From NCBI GenBank assembly GCA_900095095.1, contig FMBT01000337.1:62001-126000 (forward strand): 64,000 nt of DNA, given 5' to 3'. Position 1 is the first letter of the stretch; every line of letters begins with the position of its first letter. Source of the DNA: Fragilariopsis cylindrus CCMP1102 (lineage: Eukaryota > Bacillariophyta > Bacillariophyceae > Bacillariales > Bacillariaceae). The notes under the pieces are model-generated. The model saw only the letters and a list, made by a program, of their open reading frames with translations. It was not told the origin of the DNA and searched no databases. Positions 23,557 to 32,258 of this stretch are shown piece after piece. The position numbers and the translations under genes are program-made.

Positions 23557-24891
23557 ATGCCGTCCGGAAAGAAGAAAGCCGACGCCCACAAGGTGTCGAA
23601 AAAGGCAGAAATGAAGAAGAAGAAAGGACAAATTGAGGACCGAACATTTGGATTAAAAAATAAGAAAAATTCTAAGAAAGTACAAAATTATGTCCAGTCT
23701 GTCACACATAGTGTAAACAACTCTGGAGATCGAAAAGAACGGATGGAAGCAGAAAAAAGAAAGAGGGTAATAGCTCAGAAAAAAGATCTGCAGAAAGCAA
23801 AGAAAGAAGAACAAGATGCTCTATTCAATGATGGTATGTGTGTGTATGTCGTGTGTGCGTGTCGTTAGTTGTTGGACACGAGGGGAATAACGTTCTTTTC
23901 TTAATTCAGATTTATTGCTCTGCGAACGACGTGGACTGACTCTCATAAAACTTTATTCACTTTATTTTATTCTGCATTGTTTTTTTTTCATTTCTTTACA
24001 ATAATTTCCTGCAGCTTTGGGAGCACTCAGTAAGAAAAAGGGTACTAATTTCAAGGAAGGACAGGTAGAAGCTAAGGGAAGAGATGGAAATGACGAATCT
24101 AACAAAAAAGGAACTTCTCGAGCAATGAAAATGATGTTTCAAATGGATGGTATGTTTCTTTTAAAGATATGTTTCAAGTTATAATTGTTTGTTTGTTTGT
24201 TTGCTTGCTTGCTTGCTTTAAACGATGCTGTGAATTTTCGACAGTCGACGTGAAGTGATGGAAGTGTTTTTCTTTATTTATTTATCTTTATTTATTTATT
24301 AACACAATCATTTCCGTGTTGTTGGTTCTAATTACTGTAATAGCGCAAGAGATGGAAGACAAACTAAGAGAAGATGTAAGTGAAAATTTTGATACTATTC
24401 TCCCTATTCTCGCGAAGCTGTGACTTGATTATATGATTGTGAGAAAAATAAATGATATCATTATCTCATCTCTTTTTATTTTGTATAAATGTGTACATTT
24501 GCAGCCAAACTACGTTCCAACTCTTGAAGATGATATTGAGGCAGAACGACAGAAGAAAGTGAAAGAATTAAAGATAAGTGGAAAAGGAACGAAAGTTACA
24601 CCAGAATCATTTGCAATATGGCAAGAAGGGAAACGAAAAGTTAAAGCAGCGATTGCGAAGAAAATGGTTGAACGAGAACTTAGAAAGAAAAAGGGTGGAA
24701 AAGGACTGGGAGTTTTATCTGGACGTGCCCTGTACGAATACAAAAGAGATTTATTCAAAGATCCAACACCGGAAGAAAACGAAATAGCAGCTGCAGCTCA
24801 AATTGTTGAGGATGTGGCAACGAAAGTACAAACTGATTTATTCTTGGATGGTGATGACGATGTCAGCCTCGATGATATAGACGAAGAGTAA
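23557..24891 (+). CDS. ZC3H15: ZC3H15/DFRP1/Tma46 homologue lacking the CCCH zinc fingers
   Basis: Proteins of this family bind and stabilise the translational GTPase DRG1/Rbg1 and associate with ribosomes. Four exons, 23557-23833, 24015-24149, 24344-24375 (only 32 bp) and 24505-24891, join in frame to 276 residues. The N-terminus SKKAEMKKKKGQIEDRTFGL plus KNKKNSKKVQNYVQSVTH matches the start of ZC3H15. The C-terminal half (NYVPTLEDDIEAERQKKVKE, then KVTPESFAIWQEGKRK and GRALYEYKRDLFKD) matches its DRG-binding (DFRP) end. Human ZC3H15 has 426 residues and two CCCH fingers between these parts. Here that place holds only about 55 residues (ALGALSKKKGTNFKEGQ to MMFQMDAQEMEDKLRED) with no Cys-Cys-Cys-His set. 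I looked for finger exons in the introns and saw none. DRG1 binding is likely kept and finger-mediated RNA contact lost. Confidence 0.82.
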
Positions 24892-25355
24892 AATCAATCG
24901 ATTTCGCCTACTGTATTTGTATACCGCTAGGTTAATAGTAGCGAGCGAAAATTAACCTCTCAGTTCTTTAGTGCACAATGTGCTCACGTTCAATTTCCAA
25001 ACACGCACAGTTTCTCGATCTACAGTTTGTATTCTTATTCGTTGTACACACCTATAACTTCCACCTAAAGTTTGATATACTTGTAACATAAATCAGAACA
25101 ACTAAAGATGCAAAGTATTATATTCAACATACAATCCAAGTATGGGGGGAAATAATAATGATGATGGAAAAACAATCAACAATTTAACTTATTGGAAATA
25201 TTTTAATTTAGAGCTTCTTTAAAATAAAAGCATTAGAAAGAAAAAAACGATACGTCTGTTGTTTATAGTCTGGTGGCTACAATTTAACTTTATTATTATT
25301 CGTCGTCGTCATTCATTCATTCATTTGTAATCATCCATAATCATTCATTCATCAT
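24892..25355. other. intergenic, convergent 3' regions
   Basis: A 0.46-kb AT-rich gap between convergent genes. Next to the stop of the minus-strand gene is an ATTC-type simple repeat (about 25308-25355). No gene is seen. Confidence 0.55.
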
Positions 25356-25991
25356 TCATTCGTCATCTTCGTCAAAGTCATCAGGATCAACTCCAGGATG
25401 TATTGCACCCCATCCATATTTCTTTGCCAATTCCATATCTTCATTTGACAAATCACTACGGGGTTGTAGGCTAGATTTCAATTCATCTAACTTATCTGGT
25501 GTAAAATCACCACGAATTGCACGTTCTCTCATATCACGTTCAACCTCCACAATTTGATCATGTAATTCTTGCCTGGTCCATGCTGACTTCGGTGGCTTTA
25601 CTCGAAAATCGTACCAGTCTGGCACGTATTTTTCACGAAATTCATCATCTTGTGCAATTTTACGTCCAAGGATTGGTGATATTACAAATGCTGCTGCTAA
25701 ACTAATAAATATACTAAATTGTATTACATTTGCACTTCGATGTTCCTCTGATTTTTGTCGATTCTTGGATGGTAATAATCCCTTCTTGGCTAATATACGA
25801 GTTTGTGTATATCCCTTCATTTCCTTATTTGCATGACGTACTGCCGCATCTCGTTCTTCGGGTGTCAATTTGTTCGTGGTACTAAAATTAAAATGCTTAT
25901 TGTTGCATCGTAATCCGCTGCTTTTGCTGTTGTTTGTTGCGATCCTCTTTGCAATCATCATCGTCGAGCGATGATACATTGTTGACGACAT
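25356..25991 (-). CDS. predicted mitochondrial single-pass membrane protein, unknown function
   Basis: A 211-residue protein; the start is the ATG at 25991-25989 because no ATG lies upstream in frame. Residues 1-50 are rich in Arg, Ser, Thr and Asn with almost no acidic residues (MSSTMYHRSTMMIAKRIATN), as in a mitochondrial presequence. One hydrophobic helix follows at about 91-108 (VIQFSIFISLAAAFVISPIL). The rest is charged: REKYVPDWYDFRVKPP, then a helical stretch with WTRQELHDQIVEVERDMRER and an acidic end (DPDDFDEDDE). The size, single helix and soluble tail suit an inner-membrane assembly factor or accessory subunit, but I do not recognise the family. It diverges from the discoidin-like gene. 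Confidence 0.7.
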   Translation of the reverse strand: MSSTMYHRSTMMIAKRIATNNSKSSGLRCNNKHFNFSTTNKLTPEERDAAVRHANKEMKGYTQTRILAKKGLLPSKNRQKSEEHRSANVIQFSIFISLAAAFVISPILGRKIAQDDEFREKYVPDWYDFRVKPPKSAWTRQELHDQIVEVERDMRERAIRGDFTPDKLDELKSSLQPRSDLSNEDMELAKKYGWGAIHPGVDPDDFDEDDE

Positions 25992-26386
25992 TTTAAAATA
26001 TATACAGTGCAACTGCAAGCGTAATGTAATGGGCCGTTTTAAATTAGACCAGCAGTGGTAGTCTTCTTGGGTAATTCTAATGTAATGGGCCGTAATATGC
26101 CATGTTAGTATGATGATTCATTCTTTCGAACACATTTTATTTTGTGATTTTATTTTGTTCTCGGTTTCGATCTTAGTCAGCGCGATATAAATTTCAAATT
26201 GTAGGAGGGCCCTGAATTCCATTCACGAATGCTGAATGTGTGAATGAATGATGTTCGAAACTTACATTTAGATATTTAAAATTTATGGTTTGCTTATTCT
26301 ATCTTCTGATTCATTGTTCTTCATAATAATCATTTGAACTTCTCAGCAAGTTCGAAAGTAACTGTGTGATCCAACAAAACATCATC
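25992..26386. promoter_or_regulatory. divergent promoter with repeated TAATGTAATGGGCCGT
   Basis: The 395-bp gap between divergent starts carries the 16-base block TAATGTAATGGGCCGT twice in the same direction, near 26022 and 26079. A separate AGGAGGGCCCTGAA block lies at about 26203-26216 and resembles one in the divergent promoter at 19.7 kb. TGGGCC is the core of the plant site II element found before many mitochondrial-protein genes; whether diatoms use it is not known to me. Confidence 0.45.
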
Positions 26387-27271
26387 ATGTCGTTGGGGAA
26401 TAATATTGACAACGACTACGACGATGAACAGCAACGATTTCTCGTAAATGGGACACCATTTTCATCGTATCAAGATTTGACAACCATGATTGGAAAGCTG
26501 AAACCCAAGAAGACTACAAAAACAAACAACATTGCCAAGACAACCAATAACAGCATCATGAAGCGAGAAAAACGACGACGGCAACATCATGATAAGGATA
26601 AGGATAAAGATATGGATCAGGATCAGGATCAGTTGACAACAATAGTAACATCGAATAATAATGAATCATTGCCATCATCATCGTCGCTCCCTCTACTACC
26701 AAATGAAATAATTAGGGATATTGCTATATATTTTACAGTAAAGAAATTGGACCCCACCAAGACTCGTGCAATCGGTTGTTCTTCATCATCGTCGGAACTT
26801 CATGAACTGAAAGAATGTCTAATCGATTCGTCGTCATCATGGTGGATTAGTTCCATCAACGAAGGATCGTTCCATAATGGCAAGGGTGAAGAATATGTTG
26901 AATTTGAATTGGATAATACAAAAATTGTACGTTTAAGTACAGTATTAATCTCTATACCGATGTTACCTACTGGTCCACTCAGCGTTCGTACAATGCGACT
27001 AGATTGTTGCGCTGCAAGCAATAATAATAGTAATAATAATAATAATAAAGAGCAACAGTGGAAACCAATTACACCTATTCTTACAGTGGATAATAGAAAT
27101 GGTTGGCAAAGAATTGAATTGAATGAACCAATTGATGCACAATATATACGACTTGTTTGTCTTAGTAATCAAGCATCAAGGCTATTAGACAACAACGAGA
27201 TCACCGAGATCAACGATACTTATGGGCATGCTATGACAGCTGTTGGTTTCTTTACCGTAAAATTTGAGTAG
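26387..27271 (+). CDS. discoidin/galactose-binding-like domain protein
   Basis: A single-exon protein of 294 residues from the ATG at 26387; upstream only GTG is in frame. Residues 1-100 are disordered, with Lys, Asn and Asp/Gln repeats (DKDKDKDMDQDQDQ). The C-terminal two-thirds look like a discoidin (F5/8 type C-like) jelly roll: SSWWISSINEGSFHNGKGEE followed by YVEFELDNTKIVRLSTVLIS, a long polar Asn loop, then GWQRIELNEPIDAQYIRLVC and a final GFFTVKF strand. The W/N...W..I.L...QYIRL pattern is typical of the fold. It has no signal peptide, so it is probably intracellular, as in muskelin- or APC10-type proteins. Ligand and role are unknown. It converges on the dsRBD gene with a 164-bp gap. 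Confidence 0.65.
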   Translation: MSLGNNIDNDYDDEQQRFLVNGTPFSSYQDLTTMIGKLKPKKTTKTNNIAKTTNNSIMKREKRRRQHHDKDKDKDMDQDQDQLTTIVTSNNNESLPSSSSLPLLPNEIIRDIAIYFTVKKLDPTKTRAIGCSSSSSELHELKECLIDSSSSWWISSINEGSFHNGKGEEYVEFELDNTKIVRLSTVLISIPMLPTGPLSVRTMRLDCCAASNNNSNNNNNKEQQWKPITPILTVDNRNGWQRIELNEPIDAQYIRLVCLSNQASRLLDNNEITEINDTYGHAMTAVGFFTVKFE

Positions 27272-27435
27272 AAGAAGCCAAACTTATATATATATTAGAA
27301 TTGTATATTAATAGTATATTTATTATATTCATTGTCTCAATAAATACTGGTTTGTTTTCTATTGTCTTGAAGCAAGTGATACGATGAATGACTGCGCCAT
27401 ACTGTAATGTATTTGAGATAAAAGGAGGAAGGGTT

Positions 27436-30400
27436 TCATTCAAATCTCGATCGCTTGCTTGGTTTTTCGCGTCTTTTTTCCTGTTTATCATTATTTGGTG
27501 TCGATGAGTCACTCTCTTCGACGCCTTCGACTTCCTCTTCAACAGGTTGTAAACAGGTCTTACTAACAAAAGTTTCGTCAAGAGGTGGAGGTAATTCTGC
27601 GCTATCGTCCCTATTCATTTTATGTCGAAGGTGGACTTCTTCTTCTTCTTTGAGTGGCAAAGGTTGCCTCAACGATTCAAGGTGTGGTGGATTCAAGATC
27701 TGCTGAATGCAATCCTTTCGAAGAGTCGTATATGATGATTTTGGTGGTGACGAGATGAGATAGCATCCCATATACTTCGCGAATTCAGAAAGGGTTTCAA
27801 TGAAACGTTCTTTGGGTTGGTGAGAATAACTCGCAATCTGAGCAATTCGTAGTATCTTTCCCTTTTGCATGGAAAATCCAAGAGTGAGAACAGCACATCC
27901 AAGAGGAGGGTCTTCGTGAAATGCCCGACAAAGTAGGAGAACGATCGTTGATGATGGTTCCTTGTCTGAAGCCGAAATGGTTACAGACGAAAGGCTTAAA
28001 TCAGCAAAATCATCGGCGTGTGATGATTTTTTGGTTCCAAATAGCTTTTCTACCCAGTATTCATCGTCACCGCTTGCTTTTCGTAATACGGTCCTTCCCA
28101 CATCATCTACAGTCAGTTCTTCTGGCAAAGATCGTCCTTCCTCGTCATGCTCGTTGAGCGTTTGTAATGCGACGTCAATTCTTTCTTCTAGCTGTTGCTG
28201 ACGGCTCAATTGACGTACCAGGCCCGCTTCTTTTGATGCAACGATGTTATTAGTATTGATGTTATTGTCACATCCAGATGAAACGCTGTTTGTCAAATCT
28301 CCAAGCGAGGACAAGATGCATATCTTAATACTATCTGGAATTTCTATTGTATTACTCTTCGATAACGATTCAAAAAGGAAGTTCGGTGCAACATCATTGT
28401 CGTCTGGATTATTTGTGGGGGATCGATTATTTGTTGCATTGGACATCCCTCCTCCTCGCTTTGATTGTTGTTGTTTAAATGCTCTGCTTGCTGCATATTT
28501 TTCTCTTGCCGCTTCTGCAGCTTGTTTTACATCAGCCATTCCAACACAATCCGGAAATAACATGGCTAATAATTTTGCAGCCGCAGTGTGTCTAGCTTCA
28601 CGTTTTGTACCTCCTACACCATATGACCGCAGAACTTGATAACATTCTCGAGGTTGGGTTGTGTTTGAAGATCCATCGAAGGAATCCACATCTGTTTCGT
28701 CTGTCTCAGTATTATCAATTCGTAATTTCAATATTCCAGTACATTCAAAGGAGCCACGAGGAAAGACAGTTGACGAGTCATTAATGGGTATTCCTGCCTT
28801 TCGTTTCAACTTCGAATGCTCTCCTTCTCCTTCTCGTTCATTAGTTATGGTTGAAACTTGGTACGTGTACTCTGGCGGTTCTGTTAGTCTCTCATCAATT
28901 TGCACCATAGCATGAAGTAGAGAGCTACACACAGAGGCTCCTCGAGACGCATAGTAGGAATTTTCATCTTCATCGTCAGAAGTAGTCGATGTTGTCCCAG
29001 GGTACACATGAGGCCATTTATGCCGCTTCCTCGAGTCTTGAACTTCTGACAATCCGCTGATATTCCTTTCTTTTTTGGTCTCGCTTTTCTTCTTCATGTC
29101 GTCATCATTATTATGGCCAATCGCTAATTGTTTTGCAAGATTGGGCGCCAATTCTTCAAGAGAGGTGATCGTCCCTATAAGTGACGATCCTTTTGATGTA
29201 CGTCGCCGTTCAGGTTGACTTTTCGTCGTCGTTACTGTTCCAGGAAGTCTGATCAATATACCAGAATCTTCATCGAATTGAACACCGGGTAGCAATACTT
29301 GTAAGGTTCGACGAGACGCTTCATGTTTGGCAGAGGCCTTGGTAATTCCCACACCAATTCCCATTTCAACACCATCTATACTGATAGTCATTTCAAACAA
29401 ATTGTCGTCAAATTCTAATCGTCTACGTTTACCCTCTTCCATTTTTATATCAGTAAAAATAGGTGCCGTTCGACGTTTTCCACACCATTCGTATAGGGCA
29501 CTTACTCCTGTCTTACCCAGCAAACTTTCGTCGTTTGGTTGCCGTTGTTTCTTTTTGGTAATACAGGATGCACTACCACCATCACTACTGGAACTAGCTG
29601 TCATGGCAATTTTCCGATTGCGACGACGATTTCTGTTATAATTGTCATCATTATTGCTATTGTTATTACCGGAATCATTAGACCCTGCACTATTCCAAAA
29701 TCTTCGACGACGGCGTCCTCTTTTTTGCTGACCTTGTTGTTGCGACAAAATTTCAGCAGCAGCATCAGTATGATTACATGTAGAATTGGAACAATGTTGG
29801 TGAGAATCATTGAATGTTTCTCTTCGAACATCAACGTTGTTGTTTGCGTGATTATTATTATTATTATTATTGTTGTAGTTGGAAGGTGGCATGCGTCTTT
29901 GTTGCTTCCGACGACGATGATGATGATTGTGATGATGGCTATTACTACTCCGGTTTTCATCCTCATCCTCGTCTGGATGATGACAGATGCGATCGTCATT
30001 CCCATCATCAACATCAAAATTAGTATTATTATTGTTATCGCCACTTTGTTGTAACGGTCGCGATTGTGTAGGTGTTGTTGCTGAAGATCCATATGTAGAT
30101 ACTGAGTTCTGCATCAAATGTTGTGGATAGACGAGCGTTGGCGATGGAATCATAGGATACTGGTGGTGGTGGTGATGGTGATGATGCTGATGCTGATGAT
30201 TGGGACCACCTGCCGCTAATACCGTAGAAGCTAAATCTGTTGCAATTTGAGCAGCAGTCATTGCAGCTGCTGCTGCTGCAGAGGCATAGGCTGCCGCATG
30301 ATCTCTCATTTGAGCCTCGTAAAATTGAAGCAAGGCTGGATTACAATTTCCATTTATTATTACGCCGCCAGACGATGGAGAGTGTTGAGGAGGTAGTGGT

Positions 30401-30648
30401 GGGGGTGACCAAAATGGCTGCTGCAACATTGGAGGTTGCATTTGCTGTTGCATTTGCTGATGTTGTTGCTGTTGTTGGAAGTTCATACGATGCTGATCTG
30501 CATCATTATATAAATTATCTACAGAAGGCGTAGAAGCAACAATAGGAGGCACGGAATCATTGTCGACAGCAAGCGTTTGATCCAGCATATTTCTTGAACC
30601 TTCCTGCCGCTGGTCCGTTTGTGTTTGGTCGTTTCTATCATGGTTCAT
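27436..30648 (-). CDS. protein with two double-stranded-RNA-binding domains and a GNAT-like tail
   Basis: A single-exon protein of 1,070 residues from the ATG at 30648-30646; a frame extension upstream begins only at GTG. The first 370 residues are low complexity (Gln, His and Asn tracts, Arg-rich KRGRRRRRFW). A dsRBD lies at about 374-451: VSALYEWCGKRRTAPIF, then ISIDGVEMGIGVGITKASAK and HEASRRTLQVLLPGV, the usual alpha-beta-beta-beta-alpha order with the Lys/Ala-rich last helix. A second, longer one (about 563-701) ends GVGGTKREARHTAAAKLLAM. The paired layout and the GVxxGxGxxxxKxxAKxxA pattern are reminiscent of DGCR8. Residues about 856-969 resemble an acetyltransferase (GNAT) core: GCAVLTLGFSMQKGKILRIA and QPKERFIETLSEFAKYMGC. 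The end is acidic, then basic. RNA target unknown. Confidence 0.78.
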   Translation of the reverse strand: MNHDRNDQTQTDQRQEGSRNMLDQTLAVDNDSVPPIVASTPSVDNLYNDADQHRMNFQQQQQHQQMQQQMQPPMLQQPFWSPPPLPPQHSPSSGGVIINGNCNPALLQFYEAQMRDHAAAYASAAAAAAMTAAQIATDLASTVLAAGGPNHQHQHHHHHHHHQYPMIPSPTLVYPQHLMQNSVSTYGSSATTPTQSRPLQQSGDNNNNTNFDVDDGNDDRICHHPDEDEDENRSSNSHHHNHHHRRRKQQRRMPPSNYNNNNNNNNHANNNVDVRRETFNDSHQHCSNSTCNHTDAAAEILSQQQGQQKRGRRRRRFWNSAGSNDSGNNNSNNDDNYNRNRRRNRKIAMTASSSSDGGSASCITKKKQRQPNDESLLGKTGVSALYEWCGKRRTAPIFTDIKMEEGKRRRLEFDDNLFEMTISIDGVEMGIGVGITKASAKHEASRRTLQVLLPGVQFDEDSGILIRLPGTVTTTKSQPERRRTSKGSSLIGTITSLEELAPNLAKQLAIGHNNDDDMKKKSETKKERNISGLSEVQDSRKRHKWPHVYPGTTSTTSDDEDENSYYASRGASVCSSLLHAMVQIDERLTEPPEYTYQVSTITNEREGEGEHSKLKRKAGIPINDSSTVFPRGSFECTGILKLRIDNTETDETDVDSFDGSSNTTQPRECYQVLRSYGVGGTKREARHTAAAKLLAMLFPDCVGMADVKQAAEAAREKYAASRAFKQQQSKRGGGMSNATNNRSPTNNPDDNDVAPNFLFESLSKSNTIEIPDSIKICILSSLGDLTNSVSSGCDNNINTNNIVASKEAGLVRQLSRQQQLEERIDVALQTLNEHDEEGRSLPEELTVDDVGRTVLRKASGDDEYWVEKLFGTKKSSHADDFADLSLSSVTISASDKEPSSTIVLLLCRAFHEDPPLGCAVLTLGFSMQKGKILRIAQIASYSHQPKERFIETLSEFAKYMGCYLISSPPKSSYTTLRKDCIQQILNPPHLESLRQPLPLKEEEEVHLRHKMNRDDSAELPPPLDETFVSKTCLQPVEEEVEGVEESDSSTPNNDKQEKRREKPSKRSRFE

Positions 30649-31921
30649 CCTATTTAAAGAAAAGTAAAACGGAGTTTCCTGTTTAGATAAGGCTACCGAT
30701 GACACTGATGTCGAGATTATGCGTCGATAATATGCATTTCACTTTCAACATACACAAGACTTTCGAATTTAGTTTTTGTTCATCGTTGTTACTGTTGAAT
30801 GTTGTAACGTTGTAACTTGTATCCCACACATTTTAAATTTCAATCAAAAGACTTTTGAACTACTTGTACAAAATGTGTTGATCGTAGTTTGTGTGGTATG
30901 ATCATACCTTCGAACCTATATTTTACTAGGATGTATATCTATATTACAACATCCATCACCACAACTATTGCGTATGTCAACGACGTACGGACAGTTTTAG
31001 AAAAATAAAAATAAGACAATAATATGAACATATTAGTCTATTAAAATTTAGCAATTGTTTCGTAGAAGCATGTGTATTACTTTGTTGAGGCTACGCTAGC
31101 TAGCATATCATATATAACGAGACATGGACAATTTTTTGCTGTTCTTGTTGCTGTTGCTGTTGCAGTCGCCATTTCGCTAAGACCGAAGAATTTATCATTG
31201 ACTAAAGTTTTCCAGGTAATATCGAAAAGTCAATCAACAAATAAGGCACCAGTGAGTGTGCCCCATACAATAACACCGAAGATTTACTGGCATGTGCATA
31301 TTTAAGGTGATTGGAAAGAAATGCTCGACTATTAGAGTAAGGCCAATTATAGTTATAAAAGCAAAACAGATTGAGGAGCGATACGGTGATGGCTAGTACA
31401 AATAGTTTGTAGTAATGTAGAATAATAAAGTGGTGGTTTGACTGCAATAATAGATAACATGTTATATTAAATCATACTACACATTGACAGTTATTGAGGC
31501 TGTTGCATTTTCTATTACGAATTCAATCGCGCACTCTTCAACTCTAACGTTTGTGGTGTTTGTTGCGGTCACGTTTGTTATCGCTGTTGCGGTCGCTGTA
31601 GCGGTCGCTGTAGCGGTCGCTGTAGCGCACGCCTCTTAGCCCGCTGGTGTGTATGCCGTTGCGATTGCGATTGCAATTGCTGATCCGGTTGCTAATCCGG
31701 TTGCTGTTGCTGTTGCTGTTGCTGTAGCTACCCCGTTAGGCGCTTTTACTGTAGATATTGCTATACCTGTCGCTGTTGCGTAAAATTCGGGCGATGATAG
31801 TACTGTTGCGGTCGATGTTGCAGTTGATGTTACGGTCGATTCTGCTATCGATATCGGTGTCGCATTACCTATCACTGATGCAGTCATTTCTTTTGCTGCT
31901 GTCGGATCTCGAAATCCCCAA
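30649..31921. other. intergenic with degenerate Val/Ala-type low-complexity repeats
   Basis: This stretch holds the promoter side of the dsRBD gene and no convincing gene. At about 31575-31630 a 12-base motif (GCGGTCGCTGTA) recurs in tandem, and at 31693-31730 GTTGCT recurs. Together they would encode alternating Val/Ala on the + strand or Thr/Ala on the minus strand. Short open frames on both strands come from this repeat. Confidence 0.5.
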
Positions 31922-32167
31922 CTAGGGGGCAGAACTCGGTGCACCACTCGGATCAAGGCTAGGTTTGAGGCTAGGAACAGAACTTGGTGAACGACTGGGC
32001 GCGAAGCTCAGAATGGAACTGGGAAGAGTACTTGGGACAGCATTGGAAACAGAGCTCAGTGTACTGCTCGGATCGAGACTGTGAACGGCGCTGGGAGAAG
32101 CACTTGAATCAGCGCTTGGATATGCACTAGGAATCGCACTGGGAGCAAGACTAGGGGCAGCACTTGG
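31922..32167 (-). pseudogene. detached fragment of a Pro-Ser repeat tail
   Basis: Just downstream of the giant Pro-Ser gene, the minus strand reads about 80 codons of the same repeat (PSAAPSLAPSAIPSAYPSAD, then SSASPSAV and more) before a TAG at 31922-31924. It has no start, no cysteine-rich C-terminal domain and no splice link to the gene that I can see. Its first part matches the last repeat unit of the giant gene (AIPSAYPSADSSAS), so it looks like a duplicated or broken-off copy. An unrecognised 3' exon is the alternative. Confidence 0.6.
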
Positions 32168-32258
32168 ATAATATCTATTTATCTTTGAAGAGTGAGCTTT
32201 TTTTTCAAACTATCATTTGCTAGATCCAATCCCACGATGATTGGTGAGTCACAGTTAA

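Noticed and set aside
29539-30092. Ile/Val-rich frames within the dsRBD gene
   Set aside because: They are shadows of Asn/Asp/His tracts in the real frame of the dsRBD protein.
31072-31305. 77-codon + strand frame with a Val/Ala run
   Set aside because: It has no ATG start, and the Val/Ala run comes from a local simple repeat.
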